Below are positions 1 through 7,069 of a DNA stretch of 64,000 nt, piece after piece. Within the stretch, counting starts at the first letter, position 1. Each line of letters begins with the position of its first letter. Where the stretch lies: positions 876,501 to 940,500 of the forward strand of contig NZ_AP024745.1 of NCBI RefSeq assembly GCF_019704555.1, read 5' to 3'. Origin of the DNA: Actinoplanes sp. L3-i22. GTDB taxonomy: Bacteria; Actinomycetota; Actinomycetes; Mycobacteriales; Micromonosporaceae. The position numbers and the translations under genes were made by a program. The notes beneath the pieces were generated by a model. The model was given only the letters and a program-made list of their open reading frames with translations, did not search any database and was not told the origin of the DNA.

Positions 1-441
1 AACGGGCCGTTCGACGCGTGGCTGACCCTGCGGGGGATCAAGACCTTGGGTGTACGGATGGACCGGCACTGTGACAACGCCGAGCGGATCGTCGGCTACC
101 TGAGCGAGCACAAGAAGGTCGCGAGCGTGCTCTACCCGGGCCTGGACACCCACCCGGGTCACGAGACCGCCGCCAAGCAGATGAGCCGCTTCGGCGGGAT
201 GGTCTCGTTCCGTGCGGCCGGTGGGCCGGAGCAGGCGATCGAGATCTGCAACCGGGCGAAGCTCTTCGTGCTGGCCGAGTCGCTGGGCGGAGTCGAATCG
301 CTGATCGAGCACCCGGGCCAGATGACACATCTGTCGGCTGCGGGCTCAGCGCTTGAAGTTCCCGCCGATCTCGTGCGACTGTCTGTCGGCATCGAAACCG
401 TTGACGATCTGCTCGCTGACCTGGAGCAGGCGCTCGGCTAG
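1..441 (+). CDS. metB: cystathionine gamma-synthase, 3' part
   Basis: This is the C-terminal ~146 residues of a PLP-dependent Cys/Met-metabolism enzyme. The frame is open from base 1 to the TAG at 439-441, so the start and the PLP-binding lysine lie upstream of the window. Family marks seen here are the start FDAWLTLRGIKTL, the segment SRFGGMVSF and the substrate-loop motif SLGGVESLIEHP, which is typical of cystathionine gamma-synthases and -lyases. The enzyme would join an activated homoserine to cysteine in methionine transsulfuration. The nearby greA-DUF4307-mca block matches what I recall around mycobacterial metB, which favours synthase over lyase, but these residues alone do not separate the two. 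Confidence 0.88.
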   Translation, partial: NGPFDAWLTLRGIKTLGVRMDRHCDNAERIVGYLSEHKKVASVLYPGLDTHPGHETAAKQMSRFGGMVSFRAAGGPEQAIEICNRAKLFVLAESLGGVESLIEHPGQMTHLSAAGSALEVPADLVRLSVGIETVDDLLADLEQALG

Positions 442-480
442 GGTTCTTGCGCACACACCGGAGAACGCGGGAGATTCTCG

Positions 481-1839
481 ATGGAAAGCACGACCTGGGT
501 GGGCGCCACCGCGAAGCAGATCGCCCGGGCGGTGCGGCGTGGTGACACCAACGCCACCCAGGTCGTGGCTGACCACCTCGAACAGATCGCCATCTCGGAC
601 CCGGCGCTGGGCGCGTTCCGGCTGGTCCGCGGCGGTGAGGCGCTCACCGAGGCGGAGAAGGTCGACGAGCAGGACGACCTGGCGAACCTGCCGCTGGCCG
701 GCGTGCCGGTGGCGGTCAAGGAGAACACCGCGGTCGCCGGCCTGCCCACCTGGCACGGCTCGGCGGCGGCCCGCACCCGCGAGGTGGCCGAGGTGGACCA
801 CGAGGTGGTCCGCCGGCTGCGCGGGGCGGGCGCGGTGGTCGTCGGCGTCACCAAGATGCCGGAGATGGGTCTCTGGGCGACCACCGACGACGAGGACGGG
901 CCGGCCCGCAACCCCTGGGACCTCGACCGTACGCCGGGCGGCTCCTCCGGTGGCTCGGCCGCCGCGGTCGCGGCCGGGCTGGTCCCGATCGCGCAGGGCA
1001 ACGACGGGCTGGGCTCGATCCGGATCCCGGCCGCCTGCTGCGGGCTGGTCGGGCTCAAGCCGGGCCGCGGCGTGGTGCCGGTCGACTTCGGCGACAAGGA
1101 CTGGTTCGGCCTGGTCGAGAACGGCGTGCTGACCACCACGGTGGCGGACGCCGCGCTCGGCTTCAGCGTGCTGTCCGGGCAGACCCCGGTGAAGCTGGTC
1201 GAGCCGGGCCGGCTGCGGGTCGGGGTGTCGCTGCGCTCGCCGGTGGCCGGGGTCAAGCCCGACGAGGCGAACGTCTCGGCGGTCACCCGGGCGTCGAAGC
1301 TGCTGGTCGACGCGGGGCATGACACCGTCGGGGCGGATCCGAAGTACCCGACCTCGGTGGCGCTCGGTGTGCTCGCCACGTGGTTCGCCGGGGCGTACAA
1401 GAACTCGGAAGGTCTTGATCTTCGGTCTTTGCAACCGCGCACCCAGCGGCACATCCGGCTGGGCCGGGCGGTCACCCGGGCCGGGCTGGTGCGCGAGTCG
1501 CAGCGGGCGGCCTGGCGCGAGCGGTCGATCCGGTTCTTCGCCGACCGTGGCGTCGACGTGCTGCTCACCCCGGCGCTGGCCACCGCACCGCCGCCGGCGC
1601 TCTCCTTCTCGTCGATGTCCTGGGTGCAGAACATGCAGGCCAACACGAAGTACGCGCCGTACCAGGCGCCGTGGAACTTCGCCGGTCTGCCGGCCATCGT
1701 GGTCCCGGTCGGCTTCCGGCCGGACGGTCTGCCGCTGGCCGTGCAGCTGGTCGGCCCGCCCGACTCGGAGCTGCTGCTGCTCTCCCTGGCCGGCCAGTTC
1801 GAGATGCAGAACCCCTGGCAGCGCCACGCCCTCGTCTGA
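481..1839 (+). CDS. amidase signature family hydrolase
   Basis: A 452-residue amidase that would hydrolyse an amide to a carboxylate and ammonia in the cytoplasm; the substrate is unknown. The catalytic triad is visible: Lys80 (VPVAVKEN), the cis-Ser of GGSSGGS at 153-159, and nucleophile Ser179 in DGLGSIRIPA. The usual DGGGS is DGLGS here, a mild deviation. The ATG at 481 follows a purine-rich GGGAGA stretch. It starts 39 bp after the metB-like gene and ends 31 bp before ilvA on the same strand, so the three may be cotranscribed. It does not look like GatA, because no gatB or gatC is adjacent. Confidence 0.9.
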   Translation: MESTTWVGATAKQIARAVRRGDTNATQVVADHLEQIAISDPALGAFRLVRGGEALTEAEKVDEQDDLANLPLAGVPVAVKENTAVAGLPTWHGSAAARTREVAEVDHEVVRRLRGAGAVVVGVTKMPEMGLWATTDDEDGPARNPWDLDRTPGGSSGGSAAAVAAGLVPIAQGNDGLGSIRIPAACCGLVGLKPGRGVVPVDFGDKDWFGLVENGVLTTTVADAALGFSVLSGQTPVKLVEPGRLRVGVSLRSPVAGVKPDEANVSAVTRASKLLVDAGHDTVGADPKYPTSVALGVLATWFAGAYKNSEGLDLRSLQPRTQRHIRLGRAVTRAGLVRESQRAAWRERSIRFFADRGVDVLLTPALATAPPPALSFSSMSWVQNMQANTKYAPYQAPWNFAGLPAIVVPVGFRPDGLPLAVQLVGPPDSELLLLSLAGQFEMQNPWQRHALV

Positions 1840-1870
1840 CCGTTTTTGATTGGTGGCACGATTGGTGCCC

Positions 1871-3106
1871 ATGACCGACCTGCTCTCCCTGGCCGACGTC
1901 GAAGCGGCGCGGGAACTGCTCGGCGGGGTCGTCAAGACCACGCCACTGGTGACCTCCCGGCCGCTCAGCGAGATCACCGGGGTGCCGGTCTGGCTCAAGT
2001 GTGAGAACCAGCAGCGCGCCGGGTCGTACAAGGTGCGCGGCGCGTACACCCGGATCTCCCGGCTCTCCGCGGAGGAGCGCGCCCGTGGGGTGGTCGCGGC
2101 CAGCGCCGGCAACCACGCGCAGGGTGTGGCGCTCGCCGCCGGGCTGCTCGGCATCACCGCGACCGTCTTCATGCCGGAGGGCGCGCCGCTGCCCAAGGTC
2201 ACCGCCACCAAGGGGTATGGCGCGGGCGTCGAGTACGCCGGGACCAGCGTCGACGACGCCCTGGAGGCGGCGAGCGACTTCGCCCGCCGGACCGGGGCGG
2301 TGCTGATCCACCCGTTCGACCACCCGGACGTGATCGCCGGCCAGGGCACCCTCGCGCTGGAGATCCTCGAACAGTGCCCGGAGGCCGGCACGATCATCAC
2401 CGCGGTCGGCGGCGGCGGGCTGATCTCCGGCCTGGCGGTCGCCGCCAAGGCGCTGCGCCCGGACCTGCGGGTGATCGGGGTGCAGGCGGCCGGGGCGGCC
2501 GCGTTCCCGCCCTCGCTGGCCGCCGGCGCCCCGCGCAAGCTGGACTCGTGCGCCACGATCGCCGACGGCATCGCGGTGCTGCGCCCCGGCGACCTGACCT
2601 TCGCGCACGTCGCCAAGCTGGTCGACGAGATCGTGACGGTGACCGACGAGGACCTGTCGGCGGCCCTGCTGGTGCTGCTGGAGCGGCACAAGATGGTGGT
2701 CGAGCCGGCCGGCGCCGCGGCGGTCGCGGCGCTGCTGACCGGCGCCTTCGTGCCGCCGCGGGACGGCGGGCCGGTGGTGGCGATCCTGTCCGGCGGCAAC
2801 ATCGACCCGATGCTGCTGCTGCGGGTGATCGAGCACGGCCTCGCCTCGGCCGGCCGGTTCCTGCGCCTGGCGGTGCGCTGCCCGGACCGGCCCGGCCAAC
2901 TGGCCCAGCTGCTGCGGAAGATCGCCGAGCAGCGGGCCAACGTGGTGGACGTGGAGCACACCCGGCAGAGCCCGCGGCTGAGCTTCGGCGAGGCGGAGGT
3001 GGCGCTCTCGGTCGAGACGCGCGGGCCGGCGCACTCGTCCGCGCTGATCGGCGCGCTGCGCGACGCCGGTTACCGGGTCTCCCTGCTGGCCGACGCCACC
3101 CCCTGA
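1871..3106 (+). CDS. ilvA: threonine ammonia-lyase with C-terminal ACT domain
   Basis: A 411-residue PLP enzyme that deaminates threonine to 2-oxobutanoate, feeding isoleucine synthesis. The PLP lysine is Lys54 in GSYKVRGAY, the substrate loop is SAGNHAQGVA, and the phosphate-binding loop is GGGGLISGLA. The last ~75 residues (RLAVRCPDRPGQLAQLL onward) look like a single ACT regulatory domain. That makes it the short form rather than the ~510-residue E. coli IlvA with two ACT-like domains. I chose the ATG at 1871. In-frame TTG 1850 and GTG 1853 or 1865 would add a few residues outside the family alignment. Confidence 0.92.
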   Translation: MTDLLSLADVEAARELLGGVVKTTPLVTSRPLSEITGVPVWLKCENQQRAGSYKVRGAYTRISRLSAEERARGVVAASAGNHAQGVALAAGLLGITATVFMPEGAPLPKVTATKGYGAGVEYAGTSVDDALEAASDFARRTGAVLIHPFDHPDVIAGQGTLALEILEQCPEAGTIITAVGGGGLISGLAVAAKALRPDLRVIGVQAAGAAAFPPSLAAGAPRKLDSCATIADGIAVLRPGDLTFAHVAKLVDEIVTVTDEDLSAALLVLLERHKMVVEPAGAAAVAALLTGAFVPPRDGGPVVAILSGGNIDPMLLLRVIEHGLASAGRFLRLAVRCPDRPGQLAQLLRKIAEQRANVVDVEHTRQSPRLSFGEAEVALSVETRGPAHSSALIGALRDAGYRVSLLADATP

Positions 3107-3152
3107 CGAACGGGGTTGCCGCGATCGGCCGCGACCTGGATCATCATGCCCC

Positions 3153-4394
3153 GTGTCGATGGGGGAGAGCTGCCCGAAGTGCTCGGCGGCGACGATCAGC
3201 AAGGGTACGGCCGAGCCGTGGTGCCCGGACTGCGAGTGGAACCTGGACCGGTTCGAGGCGCAGAACCGCCGGCCGGAGATCGGCTGGCGCTGGGTGGACC
3301 GGCGGCTGTTCCGGGCGGCGTACTGGCTGACCGAGCGGCAGCACGCCGAGCTGACCGGGGAGCCGGTGGCGGCCCGCTCGGCGTCCGCGGCCCGGATCGT
3401 CACGGTGGCCGTCTCGGTGCTGCTGCTCGCCGCGGTCGCCGCGCTGCTGGTGACCGGGATCTGGCTGCTCCTCTACGACTTCTTCACGCCGGTCAACCTG
3501 ATCGGGGCGCTGATGATCGCGGTCGCGGTGTTCCTGCGGCCCCGGCTGGGCGGGCTGGACGGGCGCGCCGAGCGGCTGGACCGGGGGACCGCGCCGACGC
3601 TGTTCGCGGTGATCGAGCGGGTGGCCGGGGCGGTCGGCGCGCCGACGCCGGACGTGGTGCTGCTCGACGCCGAGCGCAACGCGTACACCAGCACGATCGG
3701 GCTGCGCCGGCGCCGGGTGCTCTGCCTCGGTGCCCCGCTGTGGGCGGTGCTGGACCCGCAGGAGCGGGTCGCGCTGCTCGGGCACGAGCTGGGCCACTTC
3801 GTGAACGGCGACGTCCGGCGGGGGCTGGTCACCCAGGCGGCGCGGACCACGCTGGCGCGGGTCTCCTACCTGCTGCGGCCGGAGCGCGGCGCCGGGATCG
3901 TCGAGATCATCGTGGAGTTCCTCGGCCGGATCGCCTCGCAGCTCTTCCTCTGGCTGCACCTGCTGCTGCTCTGGACCAGCATGCGTGACTCGCAGCGGGC
4001 CGAGTACCGGGCCGACGAACTGGCCGCGCGGGCGGCCGGCACCGACGCGGCGATCCGGATGCTGGACCAGTTCCTGTTCGGCGACGCGCTCGACACCGTG
4101 GTGCGGCGGGAGGCCCGGGCCGGCCACGGCTCGGCGGCCTGGTCGGCGGCGGGGCGGCAGTCGCTGACCCGGCTGGCTCCGGAGGTTCCGGCGTTCCGGC
4201 AGCTCAGTCGGCGTACCGAAGTGTCGCTTTTTGCTTCTCACCCGCCGGTCGGGCTGCGGTCCGGACTGCTCGCGGCCCGGGCGGCGCAGCCGGCCGCGGT
4301 CGTCGTCACCGAGCTGGAGCAGGCCCGGATGGACGAAGAGCTCGCCGCGCACTACGAGCGAGTGCGCCGCGAGCTCGCCGCCGCGACCTGGTGA
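3153..4394 (+). CDS. M48 family membrane metalloprotease with N-terminal zinc ribbon
   Basis: A 413-residue protein. The N-terminus has two CPxC pairs (CPKC at 7-10 and CPDC at 24-27) that form a zinc ribbon. Hydrophobic segments at about 81-105 and 112-128 are transmembrane. HELGH at 211-215 is the M48 zinc motif, and a downstream SQRAEYRADELAAR region probably supplies the glutamate ligand. Family knowledge (HtpX/Ste24-like) suggests membrane protein quality control or processing; the target is unknown. The start is GTG 3153 or ATG 3159, and both are 5' of the zinc ribbon. Its 3' end converges with greA, 10 bp apart. Confidence 0.87.
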   Translation: MSMGESCPKCSAATISKGTAEPWCPDCEWNLDRFEAQNRRPEIGWRWVDRRLFRAAYWLTERQHAELTGEPVAARSASAARIVTVAVSVLLLAAVAALLVTGIWLLLYDFFTPVNLIGALMIAVAVFLRPRLGGLDGRAERLDRGTAPTLFAVIERVAGAVGAPTPDVVLLDAERNAYTSTIGLRRRRVLCLGAPLWAVLDPQERVALLGHELGHFVNGDVRRGLVTQAARTTLARVSYLLRPERGAGIVEIIVEFLGRIASQLFLWLHLLLLWTSMRDSQRAEYRADELAARAAGTDAAIRMLDQFLFGDALDTVVRREARAGHGSAAWSAAGRQSLTRLAPEVPAFRQLSRRTEVSLFASHPPVGLRSGLLAARAAQPAAVVVTELEQARMDEELAAHYERVRRELAAATW

Positions 4395-4404
4395 CGCCGG
4401 GGGA

Positions 4405-4899
4405 TCAGCCCTCGAAGGCGCCGAACTTGACGACCGTGACCTTGATGTCGGCGCCGCTGGGGGCCGTGTAGCTCATGGTCTGGCCCGGGCGGGCGCCGAG
4501 GATCGCCTTGCCGAGCGCCGACTCCGGCGAGTAGACCGTCAGGTCGGTGGTCGACGAGATCTCGCGCGAGCCGAGCAGGAACGTCTCGGTGTCGGCCTGG
4601 TCGTCGTCGAAGTAGATGGTCACGACCGAGCCGGGCACCACGGTGTCCGCCGCCTTCGCCTCGCCGACCTCGGAGTTGCGCAGGAACTCCTTCAAGTACA
4701 GGATCCGGCCCTCCTGGCGGCTCTGCTCCTCGCGGGCCGCGTGGTAGCCCCCGTTCTCCCGGAGGTCACCCTCTTCGCGTCGCGCGTTGATCTCCGCAGA
4801 TATCGCCGGGCGGCCGGCGATCAGCTCGTCGAGCTCGGCCTGCAGCCGGTCGTATGCGTCCTGGGACAGCCAGGTCTTCGGCGCCTCGGAACTGGACAC
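4405..4899 (-). CDS. greA: transcription elongation factor GreA
   Basis: A 164-residue factor that rescues backtracked RNA polymerase by stimulating transcript cleavage. The N-terminal coiled-coil finger carries the acidic tip segment REEGDLRENGGYHAAREEQ, and the C-terminal FKBP-like domain ends in VTVVKFGAFEG. The start is a GTG with a strong AAGGAG seven bases upstream. Length matches actinobacterial GreA. It sits in the conserved order greA-DUF4307 (minus), then mca and a small membrane protein (plus). Confidence 0.96.
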   Translation of the reverse strand: MSSSEAPKTWLSQDAYDRLQAELDELIAGRPAISAEINARREEGDLRENGGYHAAREEQSRQEGRILYLKEFLRNSEVGEAKAADTVVPGSVVTIYFDDDQADTETFLLGSREISSTTDLTVYSPESALGKAILGARPGQTMSYTAPSGADIKVTVVKFGAFEG

Positions 4900-5039
4900 G
4901 GTCGATCTCCTTGCTGGAACGGGAACTGCGAAAGCGGGGCAGGGCGGTGCGGATTTTGTGTGCCGCGTGAACGCAGCGAATCACCAACCTTACCAGCGGT
5001 ACGCATTCCGCTGGAGTGGTCGATCCCCCGGGGCGGTGC

Positions 5040-5462
5040 TCAGCCGACCGGGCGGCAGTTCATCACGTCGCCCACCGCGCCGCGCGCCGTGGTCGGCACC
5101 GACTCGGTCACCTCGACCTCGCCGCCACCGGGTTTCGCCGGCACCGTCACGGTGCGGGTGCCCAGCTCGTAACCCTGGAAGTCGCGGGCCCGCAGGGCGC
5201 AGGCGGCGGTCTCGCCGGACGGCACCCGGACCCGGAACTTGATCACCATCTCGGTGTCGGTCGGCTCGTTCCAGCCGACGATCTCCGGGCTGTAGTTCGT
5301 CTGGCCGAATTTCTGGTAATAAGCCCAGCTCAGCGCGAGGCCGCCGACGGCGAACACGACCGCGGCCACCACGAGCGGCAGCGATCGGCGCCGGCCACCC
5401 TCCCGGCGCCGCCCGTACCGGCCGGGCGGGAAAACCGGGGTTGTGGCGCGCGTCTCGCTCAC
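5040..5462 (-). CDS. DUF4307 single-pass membrane protein
   Basis: A 140-residue protein with a basic cytoplasmic N-terminus (GRYGRRREGGRRR), one transmembrane helix (PLVVAAVVFAVGGLALSW) and an extracytoplasmic beta-rich domain with two cysteines. The domain matches the actinobacterial DUF4307 pattern, and its function is unknown. I start it at GTG 5462, behind a GAGAGG element. The same frame stays open for 570 codons upstream, but that stretch overlaps mca and is a shadow. The gene is divergent from mca across a 111-bp gap, the arrangement I recall for mycobacterial Rv1081c/Rv1082. Confidence 0.82.
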   Translation of the reverse strand: MSETRATTPVFPPGRYGRRREGGRRRSLPLVVAAVVFAVGGLALSWAYYQKFGQTNYSPEIVGWNEPTDTEMVIKFRVRVPSGETAACALRARDFQGYELGTRTVTVPAKPGGGEVEVTESVPTTARGAVGDVMNCRPVG

Positions 5463-5573
5463 CTGGGGGCCTCTCGTGCGTTTGTTGTCGGTGGGATCGG
5501 CCAGAATGGCAGAGTCCATCTTCGCAGCCGGTCCCGGCCCGCTGACGGCAGGCCTGGTCGAGAGGGTAATCAA

Positions 5574-6458
5574 GTGGCAGAGCAACTGCGTCTCATGACC
5601 GTGCACGCGCACCCGGACGACGAGTCCAGCAAGGGTGCCGCCACGATGGCGAAGTATGTCGCCGAGGGCGTCCAGGTGCTCGTCGCGACGTGTACCGGCG
5701 GTGAGCGCGGCAGCGTGCTCAACCCCAAGCTGAAGGACGACCCCGAGGTCCTGGCGAACATCACCGAGATCCGTCGCAAGGAGATGGACCGGGCCCGCGA
5801 GATCCTCGGTGTGGACCAGGCCTGGCTCGGCTTCGTCGACTCCGGCCTGCCCGAGGGCGACCCGCTGCCGCCGCTGCCGGAGGGCTGCTTCGGTCTGCAG
5901 GACCCGCAGGAGGCGGCCAAGCCGCTGATCAAGCTGATCCGGGAGTTCCGCCCGCACGTCATGACCACCTATGACGAGAACGGCGGATACCCGCACCCCG
6001 ACCACATCATGTGCCACAAGATCTCGGTGGTCGCCTTCGACCAGGCCGGCGACCCGGAGCTCTACCCGGAGCTGGGCGAGCCGTGGCAGCCGTCGAAGCT
6101 GTACTACAACTCCGGCTGGACCCGGGCGCGGATGCTCGCGCTGCACGAGGGGATGCTCGCGGCGGGGCTGGAGTCGCCGTACGCGGAGTGGCTGGAGAAG
6201 TGGTCGGACCGGGAGGACCGCGGCGACAAGCTCACCACCCGGGTCGAGTGCGGGGAGTACTTCGCGGTCCGGGACGACGCCCTGCGCGCGCACGCCACGC
6301 AGGTCGATCCGGACGGGTTCTGGTTCCACATCCCGCTGGAGATGCAGCAGAAGGTGTGGCCCACCGAGGACTTCGAGCTCGCCCGCTCGGTCGTCGACAG
6401 CCCGGTTCCGGAGTCCGACCTGTTCGCCGGCATCCGCGAGACGGTCGAAGCCGTCTGA
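5574..6458 (+). CDS. mca: mycothiol S-conjugate amidase
   Basis: A 294-residue zinc amidase of the MshB/Mca (LmbE-like) family. It cleaves mycothiol S-conjugates into a mercapturic acid, which is exported, and a GlcN-inositol moiety that is recycled for mycothiol synthesis. Zinc-binding motifs AHPDDES (near the N-terminus) and PHPDHI are intact. The long C-terminal part with YYNSGWTRAR and the length favour Mca over MshB. The start is GTG 5574 behind GAGAGG; ATG 5595 would cut into the first beta-strand before HPDDE. It is strong evidence for an actinobacterium, because mycothiol is restricted to that phylum. Confidence 0.94.
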   Translation: MAEQLRLMTVHAHPDDESSKGAATMAKYVAEGVQVLVATCTGGERGSVLNPKLKDDPEVLANITEIRRKEMDRAREILGVDQAWLGFVDSGLPEGDPLPPLPEGCFGLQDPQEAAKPLIKLIREFRPHVMTTYDENGGYPHPDHIMCHKISVVAFDQAGDPELYPELGEPWQPSKLYYNSGWTRARMLALHEGMLAAGLESPYAEWLEKWSDREDRGDKLTTRVECGEYFAVRDDALRAHATQVDPDGFWFHIPLEMQQKVWPTEDFELARSVVDSPVPESDLFAGIRETVEAV

Positions 6459-6474
6459 GCAGTAGTCTGAACCC

Positions 6475-6825
6475 GTGGACACTTTCGCGGTCAACAACTT
6501 CGGAGACACTCGGGGCGGCGGTCTGGCCGGCCCGATGGGCCTGTTCGTGATCGTGCTGATGGGTATTGCGACAGTCGTGTTGATCCGCAACATGAACAAA
6601 CGCATTCGTCGGCTTCCCGACAGTTTTGATGACAAGAGCGATCGGGCACGTGTGGCGGAAATCGCGCGGCTCGATGCCGATCTCGAGCGATCCGGCGGCG
6701 ATGTCGCTGACGGTGTCGACGCGGATCGATCGTCCAAGACCGTCGCCGCCACGGAAGACGAGGTGGCGGCGGTTTCGGAGCCGAAACATGAGTCCGCATC
6801 GGACTCCGGCCGCGCCGCACAGTGA
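6475..6825 (+). CDS. small single-pass membrane protein next to mca
   Basis: A 116-residue protein with GTG start, 16 bp after mca and probably cotranscribed with it. It has one transmembrane helix near residues 17-40 (GLFVIVLMGIATVVLIR), then a charged KRIRRLPDSFDD segment and a low-complexity acidic tail. It corresponds in position and layout to Rv1083 of M. tuberculosis, as I recall it. No catalytic motif is seen and the function is unknown. Codon use in the tail is less G+C-biased than in its neighbours. Confidence 0.75.
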   Translation: MDTFAVNNFGDTRGGGLAGPMGLFVIVLMGIATVVLIRNMNKRIRRLPDSFDDKSDRARVAEIARLDADLERSGGDVADGVDADRSSKTVAATEDEVAAVSEPKHESASDSGRAAQ

Positions 6826-6835
6826 TCATGCCGTT

Positions 6836-6869
6836 GCTCGCCGCGCCCGTGTTCCGGGCCGCGGCGAGC
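6836..6869 (+). terminator. GC-rich hairpin after the mca operon
   Basis: Two arms of about 14 bases (GCTCGCCGCGCCCG and CGGGCCGCGGCGAGC) pair with one bulged base around a short loop. There is no T-run, as is common for actinobacterial terminators. It lies 10 bp after the stop at 6825. Confidence 0.6.
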
Positions 6870-7069
6870 GGCGAGTGTGGTCAGTCGCCCAGCGTCAAGC
6901 CCTGTTGCGTTCTCCGCGATTGATTTAGCCTTCCGCCCGGGGGCCACACGGCTCCTGGACCCTGCGCGGAAGGGGGCGCCGAGATGCACACTGTCCGGCG
7001 CAGACTCTCGATCCCGCATCTGCACGTGCATCGTCCCGTGCCGGTCCGATTCCGTCCGCGGGCACGACC

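Noticed and set aside
4993..5014. Small 7-bp hairpin (CCAGCGG / CCGCTGG) as a terminator for the DUF4307 gene
   Set aside because: It is short, has an 8-base loop and no T-run, and could equally lie in the greA leader.
5016..5573. N-terminal extension of the mca frame
   Set aside because: It overlaps the DUF4307 gene and its promoter and does not match the Mca family; the GTG at 5574 has a good ribosome site.
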